64,000 nucleotides of DNA from assembly GCA_963814875.1 (NCBI GenBank), contig CAWFFJ010000015.1, positions 124,001-188,000 of the forward strand. Direction: 5' to 3'. Of this stretch, positions 18,181-29,752 are shown piece by piece (the first letter of the stretch is position 1; every line of letters starts with the position of its first letter). The position numbers and the translations under genes were made by a program. The stretch comes from CAVSIS01 sp963814875 (GTDB lineage Bacteria > Acidobacteriota > Thermoanaerobaculia > Thermoanaerobaculales > Sulfomarinibacteraceae). The notes under the pieces are model-generated. The model saw nothing but the letters and a program-made list of their open reading frames with translations. It was not told where the DNA came from and searched no databases.

Positions 18181-19506
18181 ATGACCCCCGCAGCCGCCAC
18201 GACTCGGCTCTCGGTCGACGACCTGCGCGACGTGTGGCCGGTCCTGACCCCGGCGGAGCGGGTCGAGGGCTTCAACCTCCTCGACCGCGAGGACGCCGAC
18301 GACTTCTTCCACTCCCTCTCCACCCACGCCCAGGCCCAGATCCTGGAGGGGCTGCACGGCGCCGAGCGCCGCCTGTGGCTGCGCTCGCTGCCACCCGACG
18401 ACGCCGCCGACCTGCTCCAGGAGGTCGAGCCCGAGCTGCGCGCGGTGCTGCTCGGTCAGCTCGACGAGACCACTCGGCGCGAGGTCAGCGCCCTGCTCGC
18501 CTACGGCGAGGACGCCGCAGGCGGCCTGATGAGCCCGCGCTTCGCCAGAGTGCGGCCGGACCTGACCGCCGACGAGGCGATCCGCTACCTGCGCCGCCAG
18601 GCCCGCGACCACCTCGAGACGATCTACTACGTCTACGTGCTCGACTCCGCCCAGCGGCTGCTCGGGGTGGTGTCGTTCCGCCAGCTGTTCGTGGCACCGC
18701 CCGACTGTCCGGTACGGGAGCTGATGGAGGACCGGGTGATCTCGGTGCCGGAGGACATGGACCAGGAGGCGGTGGCACGACTGTTCGCGCGCCACGACCT
18801 GCTCGCCCTGCCCGTGGTCGATGCCGAGGGACGGATGAAGGGCATCGTCACCTTCGACGACATCGTCGACGTGGTCCAGGAGGAGGCCACCGAGGACACC
18901 CACAAGCTCGGCGGCATGGAGGCCCTCGACGCCCCGTACCTGCAGACCCACTTCCTGCCCATGATCAAGAAGCGCGCGGTGTGGCTCGCCGTGCTCTTTC
19001 TCGGCGAGATGCTCACCGCCAGCGCCATGGGCCACTTCGAGGCCGAGATCGCGCGCGCGGTGGTGCTCGCCCTGTTCGTGCCGCTGATCATCTCGAGCGG
19101 CGGCAACTCGGGTTCCCAGGCGTCGACGCTGGTCATCCGCGCCATGGCGCTCGGCGAGGTCAGGCTGCGCGACTGGTGGCGAATCGTCCGCCGCGAGGTC
19201 GCCGCCGGCTTCACACTGGGGGTCATCCTGGCGACGATCGGACTGATCCGGATCGCGGCCTGGCAGGCCCTGTTCCAGACCTACGGCGAGCACTGGATGC
19301 TGGTCGCGGCGACCGTCTCCCTCAGCCTCGTCGGGGTGGTGGCATGGGGCACCCTGTCCGGCGCCATGCTGCCGTTCGTGCTGCGCCGGCTCGGGGCCGA
19401 CCCCGCCAGCGCGTCGGCGCCGTTCGTCGCCACCCTGGTCGACGTCTCAGGGCTGGTGATCTACTTCAGCCTCGCCCGACTCATCCTGGGCGGGACCCTG
19501 CTCTGA
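18181..19506 (+). CDS. mgtE: Magnesium transporter MgtE
   Basis: A 441-residue Mg2+ channel/transporter of the inner membrane. The N-terminal superhelical MgtE domain (about 10-125; LPPDDAADLLQEVEPELR) and two CBS domains (about 130-255, ending GIVTFDDIVDVVQEEATED) form the magnesium sensor. Five helices follow, with the conserved pore sequence LIISSGGNSGSQASTLVIRA. The ATG at 18181 has GCGAGG eight bases upstream, so I prefer it to the in-frame ATG 15 bases earlier. Length and motif order are normal. Gating by internal Mg2+ is known for the family. Confidence 0.93.
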   Translation: MTPAAATTRLSVDDLRDVWPVLTPAERVEGFNLLDREDADDFFHSLSTHAQAQILEGLHGAERRLWLRSLPPDDAADLLQEVEPELRAVLLGQLDETTRREVSALLAYGEDAAGGLMSPRFARVRPDLTADEAIRYLRRQARDHLETIYYVYVLDSAQRLLGVVSFRQLFVAPPDCPVRELMEDRVISVPEDMDQEAVARLFARHDLLALPVVDAEGRMKGIVTFDDIVDVVQEEATEDTHKLGGMEALDAPYLQTHFLPMIKKRAVWLAVLFLGEMLTASAMGHFEAEIARAVVLALFVPLIISSGGNSGSQASTLVIRAMALGEVRLRDWWRIVRREVAAGFTLGVILATIGLIRIAAWQALFQTYGEHWMLVAATVSLSLVGVVAWGTLSGAMLPFVLRRLGADPASASAPFVATLVDVSGLVIYFSLARLILGGTLL

Positions 19507-19606
19507 CCCGCCCACCGGCCACGGCCTGACGCTGAGGCAGCGATGGCAGGTAGACTGGAACGGGGACGCCGCCGGCGAATCGACGGGGATTGGCGGGGGT
19601 CGCACG

Positions 19607-20860
19607 ATGCAACGATTGTGTCGCAGGTGCGGTGCGGTGGCGATCGTGGTCCTGGCGTTGACAGAATGGTCGCCCGCGGCCGACTGGGAGACTGCAGCTG
19701 CCGCCTACCGCAGTGGCGACTACGCCACCGCCGCACGAGAGTTCGAGGCGCTGCGCGACACCGGCCCTGCGCTCGATGCCGCGGCCTCGTCGATGTTGGG
19801 GCTGTGCCAGCTCCGGCTCGGCGCGACCGACGAGGCACTCGCCAACCTGCGCCGCGCGGTCGACCTCGACCCGACCAGCGCCCGCTTTCGAGTCGCGCAC
19901 CTCCAGGGTCTGCTGACCGCCGGCCGGTGGGCCGAGGCCGACGAGGCCGCGTGGGCGGTGAACATCTCGCTCCTCGAACCGGCCGAGCGCACCAGTCTGG
20001 CACTGCTCCACGCCCAGGCACTGCTCGAGCTCGGCGAGGCGAAGATGGCGGCCGCCGTGCTCCGGGCGCAGGCTTCCGAGGACGACGGCTCTGCCGCCCT
20101 GCACCGCGCCCTCGGACTGGCCCTGCTGCGAACCGGCGAGGGCGAGCAGGCGTTCTCGGAGCTATCGTGCGCTTTCGCTCTCGATCCCCGGTCCCAGGGG
20201 GGGAGCGCCCGACGGGCGGTGCAGCTCGCACGCGACCAGGCGCGCGAGGACGGCCCGTCGATGCAGCCGTGGCGTGATCGCGCGGCAGACCTCGCCACCG
20301 CCCTCGCCGTCGTGGCACCGACGTCGGACAACCTTCGCCTTGCGGGAACCACTGCCGCCGAAGCGGGCCGCCCCGGTGAAGCGGTCGACTGGCTCACGCG
20401 GGCTCGCACGTCGAGCCCAGAGGACCCTGCTGTCGCCATCGAGCTGGGGCAGGCGCTCGTCGCCCTGGGGCGAATGTCCGACGGCGCCGCGGAGCTGCGC
20501 CGGGCCCTGGCACTCGACCCAGAGCCGGAAACCGCGCGCCGCGTCCACGGGCAGCTGGCGCGCCTGCTGGCGCGAGAACTCCAGCTGGACGAGGCCGCCG
20601 AGCACTTCCGTCTGGCCGGGGATCAGGACCGCGCCGCCGAGATCGCCGAGATTGCGCAAGCCTGGCAGTCCACGCTGGAGAGACGACAGAAGCTGCGCAC
20701 CAACCTCGAGACGGTACGGAGCATGAGCCGCAGCCTCGACGAGCTCGGCGACACGGCTGGCGTCGAGGCGCTCGAGGAGCGTACCCGCGACCTCGAGCAG
20801 GAGCTTGCCGAGATCGAGGCCAACCTGGCCCGGGTCCGGGCCGCGTTCGCCAACCTCTGA
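19607..20860 (+). CDS. Secreted/periplasmic TPR-repeat protein with C-terminal coiled coil
   Basis: A 417-residue protein with an N-terminal signal sequence (to about residue 24, ending near SPAAD). A long run of degenerate TPR units follows, such as AAYRSGDYATAAREFEALRDTG and LANLRRAVDLDPTSARFRVAHLQG. A C-terminal helix (RQKLRTNLETVRSMSRSL to ELAEIEANLARVR) is likely coiled coil. TPR proteins of this kind act as scaffolds; no partner is evident. The stop at 20858-20860 abuts the truncated end of a metallophosphoesterase remnant on the other strand. Confidence 0.75.
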   Translation: MQRLCRRCGAVAIVVLALTEWSPAADWETAAAAYRSGDYATAAREFEALRDTGPALDAAASSMLGLCQLRLGATDEALANLRRAVDLDPTSARFRVAHLQGLLTAGRWAEADEAAWAVNISLLEPAERTSLALLHAQALLELGEAKMAAAVLRAQASEDDGSAALHRALGLALLRTGEGEQAFSELSCAFALDPRSQGGSARRAVQLARDQAREDGPSMQPWRDRAADLATALAVVAPTSDNLRLAGTTAAEAGRPGEAVDWLTRARTSSPEDPAVAIELGQALVALGRMSDGAAELRRALALDPEPETARRVHGQLARLLARELQLDEAAEHFRLAGDQDRAAEIAEIAQAWQSTLERRQKLRTNLETVRSMSRSLDELGDTAGVEALEERTRDLEQELAEIEANLARVRAAFANL

Positions 20861-21029
20861 GCAGGTCGCCGCCCTGCACCACGAGGTCGACGTCGCCGCG
20901 GTGGGCAGGAGTAAGCGCCCGCTCGAGATTGGCGATGAAGTCCGGGCCGCGGTGGCGTCGTTCGACCCGCGGGCGCTCGGGGAGGTCGAACCCAAGGTGG
21001 CTGTCCGCGACCAGCAGCACGCGCAGCAT
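20861..21029 (-). pseudogene. N-terminal remnant of a SbcD-like metallophosphoesterase
   Basis: The minus-strand frame from the ATG at 21027-21029 reads MLRVLLVADSHLGFDLP and continues to DLVVQGGDLL. This is the start of a calcineurin-like/SbcD-type DNA-repair phosphoesterase with its first two metal motifs (DxH and GGD). About 57 residues on, exactly where the TPR gene ends, homology stops and the rest of the enzyme is missing. It looks like a gene cut by a deletion or rearrangement. Confidence 0.65.
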
Positions 21030-21184
21030 GGGCCCAGCGCACCCGGTCTGCCGGCACGAGCGGTCGCGGCCGAGCTTCTATATGAGAGCGTTATCATGGT
21101 AGTGAGTCCGTGGCGGGAGGCTTCACGTGGGTTCCAACCCTAGAGCTCGGCACATCGACCCGGTCACAGCGGACGGAGGCTGAG

Positions 21185-22042
21185 GTGGATGTCCCGGTCG
21201 ATCGCGTGCTGCGCCCGGCGGACCTCGCCGAGGCCCTCGCCGCGCTCGCCGCGGAGCCCGGAGCCCGGGCGATCGCCGGGGGCACCGACCTCATGGTCCA
21301 GCTCCGCGACGGCCGCCGCAGCGCCGCCGCGCTGGTCGACCTCGGCCGGGTGGGTCTGACCTGGATCGTGGAGCGCGAGGACGCGGTCGAGATCGGCGCC
21401 GGAACGCCGATGGACGCGATCGCCGACTCGCCAGCGGTGCGCCGGCGGGCGCCTGCCCTCGCCCACGCCGCATCCCAGGTCGGTGCGTGGCCGATCCAGT
21501 GCCGGGCGACGCTCGGCGGAAACCTCGCCAACGCCTCCCCGGCGGCGGACACCGCGCCGCCCCTGCTGGTGGCGGACGCCCGGGTCGAGCTGGTCTCGTC
21601 CACAGGCCGCCGCAGCGTGCCGCTGCACGCCTTCTTCGTCGGCCCCGGACGCACCGCCCTGCGGCCCGGCGAGCTGATCCGGGCGGTGGTCGTCCCCACG
21701 CTCGCTCCTGGAGGTTTCGAGCGCTTCGTCAAGGTCGGTCCGCGGCGCGAGCAGGTCATCTCCGCGGTGAGCGTGGCGTTGCGGGCGAGACGACGCCGTG
21801 ACGGCGGGCTCGAGGACGTCCGGGTCGCGGCCGGCGCCGCGGGTCCGGTGCCGCTACGAGCGCGCACGGCGGAGGCCGCGCTCGAGGGCCGGCGCCCGGA
21901 TCCGGCCGTCCGCCGCGAGGCCCTCTACGCCCTCCAGAAGGACCTCGCCCCGATCGACGACGTGCGCGCGCCCGCCGACTACCGACGCCTCGCGGCGGCG
22001 GCGCTGCTCGACCGCTTCCTCCGGGAGGCCGGCGATGGCTGA
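21185..22042 (+). CDS. xdhB: Molybdenum hydroxylase FAD-binding subunit (XdhB/CoxM-like)
   Basis: A 285-residue flavoprotein subunit of a xanthine dehydrogenase/CO dehydrogenase-type enzyme. It passes electrons from the iron-sulfur subunit to the acceptor. ARAIAGGTDLMVQLRDG and ATLGGNLANASPAADT are the two FAD pyrophosphate-binding motifs of the family, and the C-terminal CO_deh_flav_C region follows. The GTG at 21185 is preferred: GGAGG lies five bases before it and the family starts there, while the frame extends back to 21110. It overlaps the next gene by eight bases in the order FAD-FeS-Mo. Confidence 0.9.
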   Translation: MDVPVDRVLRPADLAEALAALAAEPGARAIAGGTDLMVQLRDGRRSAAALVDLGRVGLTWIVEREDAVEIGAGTPMDAIADSPAVRRRAPALAHAASQVGAWPIQCRATLGGNLANASPAADTAPPLLVADARVELVSSTGRRSVPLHAFFVGPGRTALRPGELIRAVVVPTLAPGGFERFVKVGPRREQVISAVSVALRARRRRDGGLEDVRVAAGAAGPVPLRARTAEAALEGRRPDPAVRREALYALQKDLAPIDDVRAPADYRRLAAAALLDRFLREAGDG

Positions 22043-22499
22043 GCAGGTCGAGATCCGCCTGGTTGTGAATGGCGAGAGCCGGGCCTTCCGGGTCCCTCCG
22101 GGCCGGAGGCTGCTCGACCTGCTGCGCGATGACGCCGGCCTCACCGGCACCAAGGAGGGCTGCGGCACCGGCGAGTGCGGCGCCTGCGTGGTGCTCCTCG
22201 ACGGCCGCCCGGTGACCTCGTGCCTGGTGCTTGCGGCGTCGTGCGACGGCCGCGAGGTGGTCACCGTTGAAGGTCTGGTCAGCAGCGACGGCGAGCTCCA
22301 CCGGTTTCAGACGGCCCTGGTCGAAGCCGGCGGCGTCCAGTGCGGCTTCTGTACCCCGGGCCTGGTGATGACCGGCGCGGCGCTGCTCGAGGCCGGCGTC
22401 CGCGATCCGGACGAGGCCCGCCGCTTGATGTCCGGCAACCTGTGCCGCTGCACCGGCTACGCCAAGGTGCTCGCCGCGCTCGAGGAGGCGGGCTCGTGA
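22035..22499 (+). CDS. xdhC: Molybdenum hydroxylase [2Fe-2S] subunit (XdhC/CoxS-like)
   Basis: A 154-residue electron-transfer subunit with two [2Fe-2S] clusters. The plant-type ferredoxin motif is in GCGTGECGACVVLLDG with the fourth Cys in VTSCLVLA. The second cluster is bound by CGFCTPGLVM and CRCTGYAKV. It links the molybdopterin subunit to the FAD subunit. The start ATG lies inside the end of xdhB and the stop overlaps the GTG of the Mo subunit (GTGA), so the three genes are translationally coupled. Confidence 0.93.
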   Translation: MAEQVEIRLVVNGESRAFRVPPGRRLLDLLRDDAGLTGTKEGCGTGECGACVVLLDGRPVTSCLVLAASCDGREVVTVEGLVSSDGELHRFQTALVEAGGVQCGFCTPGLVMTGAALLEAGVRDPDEARRLMSGNLCRCTGYAKVLAALEEAGS

Positions 22500-24811
22500 G
22501 CCCCCCGCTCGGCGGCGCCCACCCGCGCCCCGACGCCGCGGCCAAGGTTTCGGGCCAAACCCGCTACGTCGCCGACCTCGCGCTGCCCGGGATGCTGCAC
22601 GCCGCGCTCGCGGTCTCGAGCGACGCCTCGGCCCGCGTGCTCGGAATCGACACCGGCGCCGCGCGCGCAGTGGCCGACGTGGTCGCGGTGCTGACCGCGG
22701 CCGACGTCCCCGGGGTCAACCAGGTCGGCGTCATCTTCCCCGACCAGCCTCTCCTGGTCGGTGACCGTGTTCGGATGGTGGGCGACCGGCTCGCGTTGGT
22801 CGCGGCGCGCACGCCCGAGGCGGCATGGGCGGGTGCACACGCGGTATCGGCCCGGCTCGACCCGCTGCCCGCGGTCCACGACCCGGTGGCGGCGCTCGCG
22901 CCGGAGTCGCCGAGGGTGCACGACGGCGGCAACCTGGTGCGCGAGTTCCGGGTGGTGCGGGGAGATCTCGCGGCCGAGAGAGAGCGCGCCGCGGTCGTCG
23001 TCGAGGCGGCCTACGAGGTCGGCGGGCAGGACCACGCCTACCTCGAGCCCCAGGGCTGCCTGGCGATCCCCGAGGGCCGTCGGCGGATCACCGTCATCGC
23101 CTCGTGCCAGTGTCCGTTCTACATCCAGCACGCGGTCGCACGCGTCCTGGACCTGCCGCTGGCGGCGGTGCGGGTCGAGCAGGCTCCCACCGGGGGCGCC
23201 TTCGGCGGCAAGGAGGACTACCCCTCGGAGCCGGCCGCGTGCGCGGCGCTGCTCGCCTGGCACACCGGGCGACCGGTGCGGCTGATCTTCCCACGCGAGC
23301 TCGACCTCCAGGTCACCACCAAGCGCCACGCAGTCGTGGTCCGCCACCGCTGGGGCGCCGACGCGGACGGCCGGCTGGTCTTCGCCGAGGTCGACGCGGT
23401 CCTCGACGCGGGCGCCTACGCCGGCCTCTCGACCGTGGTCGCCGAGCGCGCCAACGTGTCCGCAATCGGCCCTTACGAGGTCCCGGCGGTGCGGGTGTCA
23501 ACCAAGATCGCGCTGACCAACAACCTCTTCGGCGGCGCCTTTCGCGGCTTCGGCGCGCCCCAGGTGACGTGGGCGGCCGAGGCGACCATGGACCGCCTCG
23601 CGCTCTCTCTCGACCTCGACCCGGTCGAGCTGCGGCGCCGCAACCTGCTCGACGACGACCACCCTGTGACCTGCACCGGTCAGGAGCTGCGACGGCCGGT
23701 GCTCGCCCGGGAGTGCCTCGAGCGCGCGGTCGAGCTCGCCCGCTGGGGCGACGGCGTCGCCGCGCCCACAGACGACCTCCGCGAGGGGCTCGGCGTCTCG
23801 CTCGTCATGTACGGCTGCAACCTCCACCACGGCGGCCAGCGCCTCGACCGATCGTCGGCGGTGGTGATCCTGCAGCCGGACGCCTCGGCGATCGTGCGCG
23901 TCGGCCTCACCGAGATGGGCCAGGGCAACCTGGTCGCCTGCCAGACGGTCGCCGCCGCCGCCCTCGGGCTCGAGCCGTCTCGGGTCGAGGTCTGGCAGCC
24001 CGACACGACCACGGTCGCGGACTCCGGACCGACCGTGGCCTCCCGCGGCGCCCACGCGTCCGGGATGGCGATCCTCGATGCCGTGCGCCGCCTGCGCGAG
24101 CGGCTCGATCCCATCGCGGCCGAGCTGCTCGGGTGCCGGCCGGAGGAGCTCGAGCTCGTGGACGGGCTCGCCCGCGTCGCCGGATCTCCCGAGCGTGCGC
24201 TGCCCATGGCCAGGGTCGCCGAGGAGATGGCTGCGCGCCGGATCGAGGGCGTCGCCACTGGCTGGTACCGCTCGCCCGAGCGCGCCTACGACGCTGCCAC
24301 CGGTCAGGGCGCGCCGTACGAGTTCTACGCCTTTGCCTGCCACGTCGCCCGGGTCGAGGTCGACCCCGCCCTTGGGTTGGTCCACGTTCGCGAGGTCGCC
24401 GCGGCACACGACGTCGGCACCGTGCTCCACCGCGCCGCCCTCGAGGGCCAGGTCGAGGGCGGGGTGGTCCAGGCCATGGGATGGGCTCTGAGCGAGGCGC
24501 TCCACCTCGACCGCGGCCGACTGCTCAACCCCAACCTCACCGACTACGTGCTGCCGACCGCGGCCGACGCGCCCGCAGTCAAGATCGCGATCCTCGAGAG
24601 CGAGTCGGCGGCGGGTCCGTTCGGCGCCAAGGGGGTCGGCGAGCCGTCGTTCATCCCGACTGCGGCCGCGATCCGCAACGCGGTCGTTGCCGCGCTCGGG
24701 GTCGAGGTCGACCGCCTGCCGATGACCCCGGCCACCGTGGTCGCCGCCCAGGGCGAACAGCACCCCTACGCCTGGGTCCTCGCCCCCGTCCCGGCTACCG
24801 AACCCCGCTGA
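22496..24811 (+). CDS. xdhA: Molybdenum hydroxylase, molybdopterin-binding subunit (XdhA-like)
   Basis: A 771-residue catalytic subunit of the xanthine dehydrogenase family, hydroxylating a purine or another aromatic N-heterocycle or aldehyde. The sequence has the a/b hammerhead N-terminal domain and the Mo-cofactor segments GGAFGGKEDYPSE, GGAFRGFGAPQ and TEMGQGN. GPFGAKGVGEP near residue 710 contains the active-site Glu of the family. The GTG at 22496 overlaps the previous stop by four bases. Length is normal. Substrate cannot be read directly; purine is favoured by the neighbouring catabolic cluster. Confidence 0.92.
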   Translation: MSPPLGGAHPRPDAAAKVSGQTRYVADLALPGMLHAALAVSSDASARVLGIDTGAARAVADVVAVLTAADVPGVNQVGVIFPDQPLLVGDRVRMVGDRLALVAARTPEAAWAGAHAVSARLDPLPAVHDPVAALAPESPRVHDGGNLVREFRVVRGDLAAERERAAVVVEAAYEVGGQDHAYLEPQGCLAIPEGRRRITVIASCQCPFYIQHAVARVLDLPLAAVRVEQAPTGGAFGGKEDYPSEPAACAALLAWHTGRPVRLIFPRELDLQVTTKRHAVVVRHRWGADADGRLVFAEVDAVLDAGAYAGLSTVVAERANVSAIGPYEVPAVRVSTKIALTNNLFGGAFRGFGAPQVTWAAEATMDRLALSLDLDPVELRRRNLLDDDHPVTCTGQELRRPVLARECLERAVELARWGDGVAAPTDDLREGLGVSLVMYGCNLHHGGQRLDRSSAVVILQPDASAIVRVGLTEMGQGNLVACQTVAAAALGLEPSRVEVWQPDTTTVADSGPTVASRGAHASGMAILDAVRRLRERLDPIAAELLGCRPEELELVDGLARVAGSPERALPMARVAEEMAARRIEGVATGWYRSPERAYDAATGQGAPYEFYAFACHVARVEVDPALGLVHVREVAAAHDVGTVLHRAALEGQVEGGVVQAMGWALSEALHLDRGRLLNPNLTDYVLPTAADAPAVKIAILESESAAGPFGAKGVGEPSFIPTAAAIRNAVVAALGVEVDRLPMTPATVVAAQGEQHPYAWVLAPVPATEPR

Positions 24812-24830
24812 CGCCATGGCAAGGATGCTC

Positions 24831-25039
24831 ACCACCAAGACACCAAGACACCAAGCAGGCGCTGAAGGTGATCGATGGCTTCTGGGTCGGCGTAGTCCGA
24901 CGTTGACGGGGCTGCGTGAAGCCACAGAGGGCTCTTGATGGAGACTCCGTCATGCGAGAAGCAGCTCCTGAGAGGGAGTATCGGTTGGCGAACTGCCAGC
25001 ATCTTTCGGACTCCCTTGGTGTCTTGGTGTCTTGGTGGT
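24831..25039. repeat. Inverted pair of the dispersed 25-bp repeat with a 159-bp spacer
   Basis: ACCACCAAGACACCAAG... occupies 24831-24855 and its exact 25-base reverse complement 25015-25039. The 159 bp between them encode nothing recognisable and do not resemble the spacer of the pair at 45.6 kb. It fills the gap between the two molybdenum hydroxylases and looks like a short non-autonomous element. Confidence 0.7.
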
Positions 25040-25070
25040 TTCTTTTCGCACGCTCCCGGTGGGGGGCGCG

Positions 25071-27694
<2,624 letters not shown>

Positions 27695-27714
<20 letters not shown>

Positions 27715-27771
27715 GACACAGGGGAGCACAGAGCCCCCGCCCACCCGAAGTGAAACCACCAAGACACCAAG
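27695..27771 (+). repeat. Left inverted repeat of the island
   Basis: A composite of two units: ACAAACCACAGAGGCACTG... followed, after a C-rich link (CCCCCGCCCACCCG), by AACCACCAAGACACCAAG. It matches the reverse complement of 34446-34540 with small gaps. The xdhD stop codon lies within it. Confidence 0.75.
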
Positions 27772-27895
27772 GCGCTGCAAGTGAATGGCTTGAGGCGGTG
27801 GGGTGACAAGAACGAATCGGGCATGTAGGGAGCGGCTGGCACTAGCCCGGACCCCCAACCCCAGCTGCCTCTGGTAGCATCGCCGCGGAGAGCCA

Positions 27896-28549
27896 GTGTC
27901 GCTCGCGAAAACCCTCACCCCAGAGAAGGCGCTGATCTTCAGGATCACACATCAGAGGAACGTCCCGTGGATTCTTGAGCATGGGCTCCACTGCCGGAGC
28001 TCGAACATCGTGGACTCGGACTTCGTGAGCATTGGCAATCAAGACCTGATCGACAAGCGCGCGTCTCGTCTCGTTCCGGCGCACCCGGGGGGCGAGCTCG
28101 GCGACTATATCCCCTTCTATTTCACGCCATATTCGCCGATGCTCCTCAACATCAGGACGGGCCGCGGCAACGTGAAAAGGCGGCGCAACGAGGAGATCGC
28201 CATCTTGGTGTCATCGCTCGCCCGCCTGTCGGAGCACGGGGTCAGGTACTTGATCACAGATAGCCACGCCTTCCTGGCGACAGCGCAGTTTTCTACAAAC
28301 CTCGATGACCTCAGAGAGTGGCTCCCATGGGAGCACCTCCAGGAACGCAACTTCAAGAGGGACCCAGACGACCCGACAGCGTTCGAGCGCTACCAAGCGG
28401 AGGCCTTGGCGCACAAGGAAGTGCCTACTGAGGCGCTGTTGGGCGTCGTTTGTTACACTGAGGGCGTAAGATCCAACCTAGAAGCCGAGCGGGTGAAACG
28501 CCGGGTTGACCTCAAGGTCCTGACGAAGCCAGATTGGTATTTCCCATGA
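27896..28549 (+). CDS. darT: DarT-type DNA ADP-ribosyltransferase toxin
   Basis: A 217-residue toxin that uses NAD+ to ADP-ribosylate thymidine on single-stranded DNA; known DarT proteins act in toxin-antitoxin and anti-phage roles. The fold is recognised from FRITHQRNVPWILEHGLH, YIPFYFTPYSPMLLNI and FERYQAEALAHKEVP, where the Glu (about residue 169) aligns with the catalytic Glu of DarT. The GTG at 27896 is chosen from the CGGAGAG just upstream. Codon use and base content are less GC-rich than in neighbouring genes, a sign of transfer. The stop overlaps the darG start, so toxin and antitoxin are translationally coupled with the toxin first, the usual order. Confidence 0.92.
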   Translation: MSLAKTLTPEKALIFRITHQRNVPWILEHGLHCRSSNIVDSDFVSIGNQDLIDKRASRLVPAHPGGELGDYIPFYFTPYSPMLLNIRTGRGNVKRRRNEEIAILVSSLARLSEHGVRYLITDSHAFLATAQFSTNLDDLREWLPWEHLQERNFKRDPDDPTAFERYQAEALAHKEVPTEALLGVVCYTEGVRSNLEAERVKRRVDLKVLTKPDWYFP

Positions 28550-29619
28550 TGCGATTCACCTCGGGCAACATGCTCCAAGCCGACGTCGAGGCGCTGGTCA
28601 ACACAGTTAACACCGTCGGCGTGATGGGTAAGGGCATCGCCTTGATGTTCAAGGAGGCGTACCCGGAGAACTTCAAGTCCTACGTCGCGGCGTACAAGCG
28701 TGGGGAGATTCGAACCGGCCACATGTTCGTCACCGAATTGCCCGCACGCCTTGAGGGCGGTCCGCGGTGGATCATCAACTTCCCAACCAAGGAGCATTGG
28801 CGGGGCCGGTCGAGAATGGAGTGGATCACCAAAGGACTCGAGGACCTCCGCCGTGTCATTCGCGAGAGGGGGATCTCCTCGATCGCAGTACCGCCCCTCG
28901 GGTGCGGCGCGGGAGGCCTCAACTGGCCGGATGTTCGGGCGGCGATCGTGGAGGCACTCGGCGATCTCAAGGCAGTCAACGTGGTCGTCTACGAGCCGAC
29001 CTCGCAGTACCAGAACGTCACCAAACGGCGTGGCCTGCAGAAGCTCACGCCGGCCCGGGCGATGGTGGCCGAGTTGGTGCGCAGCTACTCCGTGCTCGGC
29101 ATCGAGTGTTCGGTCCTCGAAATCCAGAAGATGGCCTGGTTCCTTGAGCGCAGCATCGAGAAACTGGACCTCCCCAACCCTCTCAACCTCTGCTTCGAGG
29201 CCAATAGGTACGGGCCGTACGCCGACCGGCTCCGCCACCTACTCGACGACCTTGACGGTAGCTACCTGCACTGTGAGCGCCGCCTGGCGGACGCGCGCCC
29301 CGCCGACGCCATTTGGTTCGACGATGCCAAGCGGGACCTCGTCGCCGCCTACCTCGGCTCCGGCGACGCCAAGCAATACCAGGACGCGCTCGACAGGACG
29401 ACCGCACTGATCGACGGCTTCCAGTCGCCTCTCGGTCTCGAGCTGCTGGCGACGGTGGATTGGCTCGTCGCCCGCGAGGGGGTTGAGCCCGAGCTTCAGG
29501 CTGTTCGCGACGCGCTTGCGCACTGGCCAGGCGGCAGATCCGCCGGCGAGCGCAAGCTGCGCCTCTTCGACGACCGCATGCTCGGTTTGGCCCTCGAGCG
29601 CCTTTCCTCAACAACCTAG
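28546..29619 (+). CDS. darG: DarG-type macrodomain antitoxin
   Basis: A 357-residue antitoxin. The N-terminal macrodomain (about 1-155) removes ADP-ribose from DNA; FTSGNML, LVNTVNTVGVMGKGIAL and PPLGCGAGGLNWPD are its ligand-binding loops. The C-terminal part (about 170-357; IECSVLEIQKMAWFLER, NRYGPYADRLRHLL) matches the DarG domain that also binds and neutralises DarT. The ATG at 28546 overlaps the darT stop (ATGA); an ATG one codon later is equally possible. Both genes look complete. Confidence 0.92.
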   Translation: MMRFTSGNMLQADVEALVNTVNTVGVMGKGIALMFKEAYPENFKSYVAAYKRGEIRTGHMFVTELPARLEGGPRWIINFPTKEHWRGRSRMEWITKGLEDLRRVIRERGISSIAVPPLGCGAGGLNWPDVRAAIVEALGDLKAVNVVVYEPTSQYQNVTKRRGLQKLTPARAMVAELVRSYSVLGIECSVLEIQKMAWFLERSIEKLDLPNPLNLCFEANRYGPYADRLRHLLDDLDGSYLHCERRLADARPADAIWFDDAKRDLVAAYLGSGDAKQYQDALDRTTALIDGFQSPLGLELLATVDWLVAREGVEPELQAVRDALAHWPGGRSAGERKLRLFDDRMLGLALERLSSTT

Positions 29620-29693
29620 GTACCCACAGTTAGGGCAGCACACCTTCGTTCTCCGCCCTCGAGCGCACACAACGCCGGCTGTCGCCTTAGCCC

Positions 29694-29722
29694 TTGCCAA
29701 CATCGTGTGGACATCGTATATT
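29694..29722 (+). promoter_or_regulatory. Strong sigma70-like promoter of the TIR/NACHT operon
   Basis: TTGCCA at 29694-29699 and TATATT at 29717-29722 are separated by exactly 17 bases. Transcription would start near 29729, upstream of the GGAGGG at 29742 and the ATG at 29753. This is one of the best consensus matches in the window and gives the two-gene system its own promoter separate from darTG. Confidence 0.6.
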
Positions 29723-29752
29723 TCGTTAGAAGGCTCGAGTCGGAGGGTCGTC

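Noticed and set aside
20394..21029. A full 211-residue gene on the minus strand overlapping the TPR gene
   Set aside because: Only its first 57 residues look like a real protein (phosphoesterase start). The rest is the antisense of the TPR gene.
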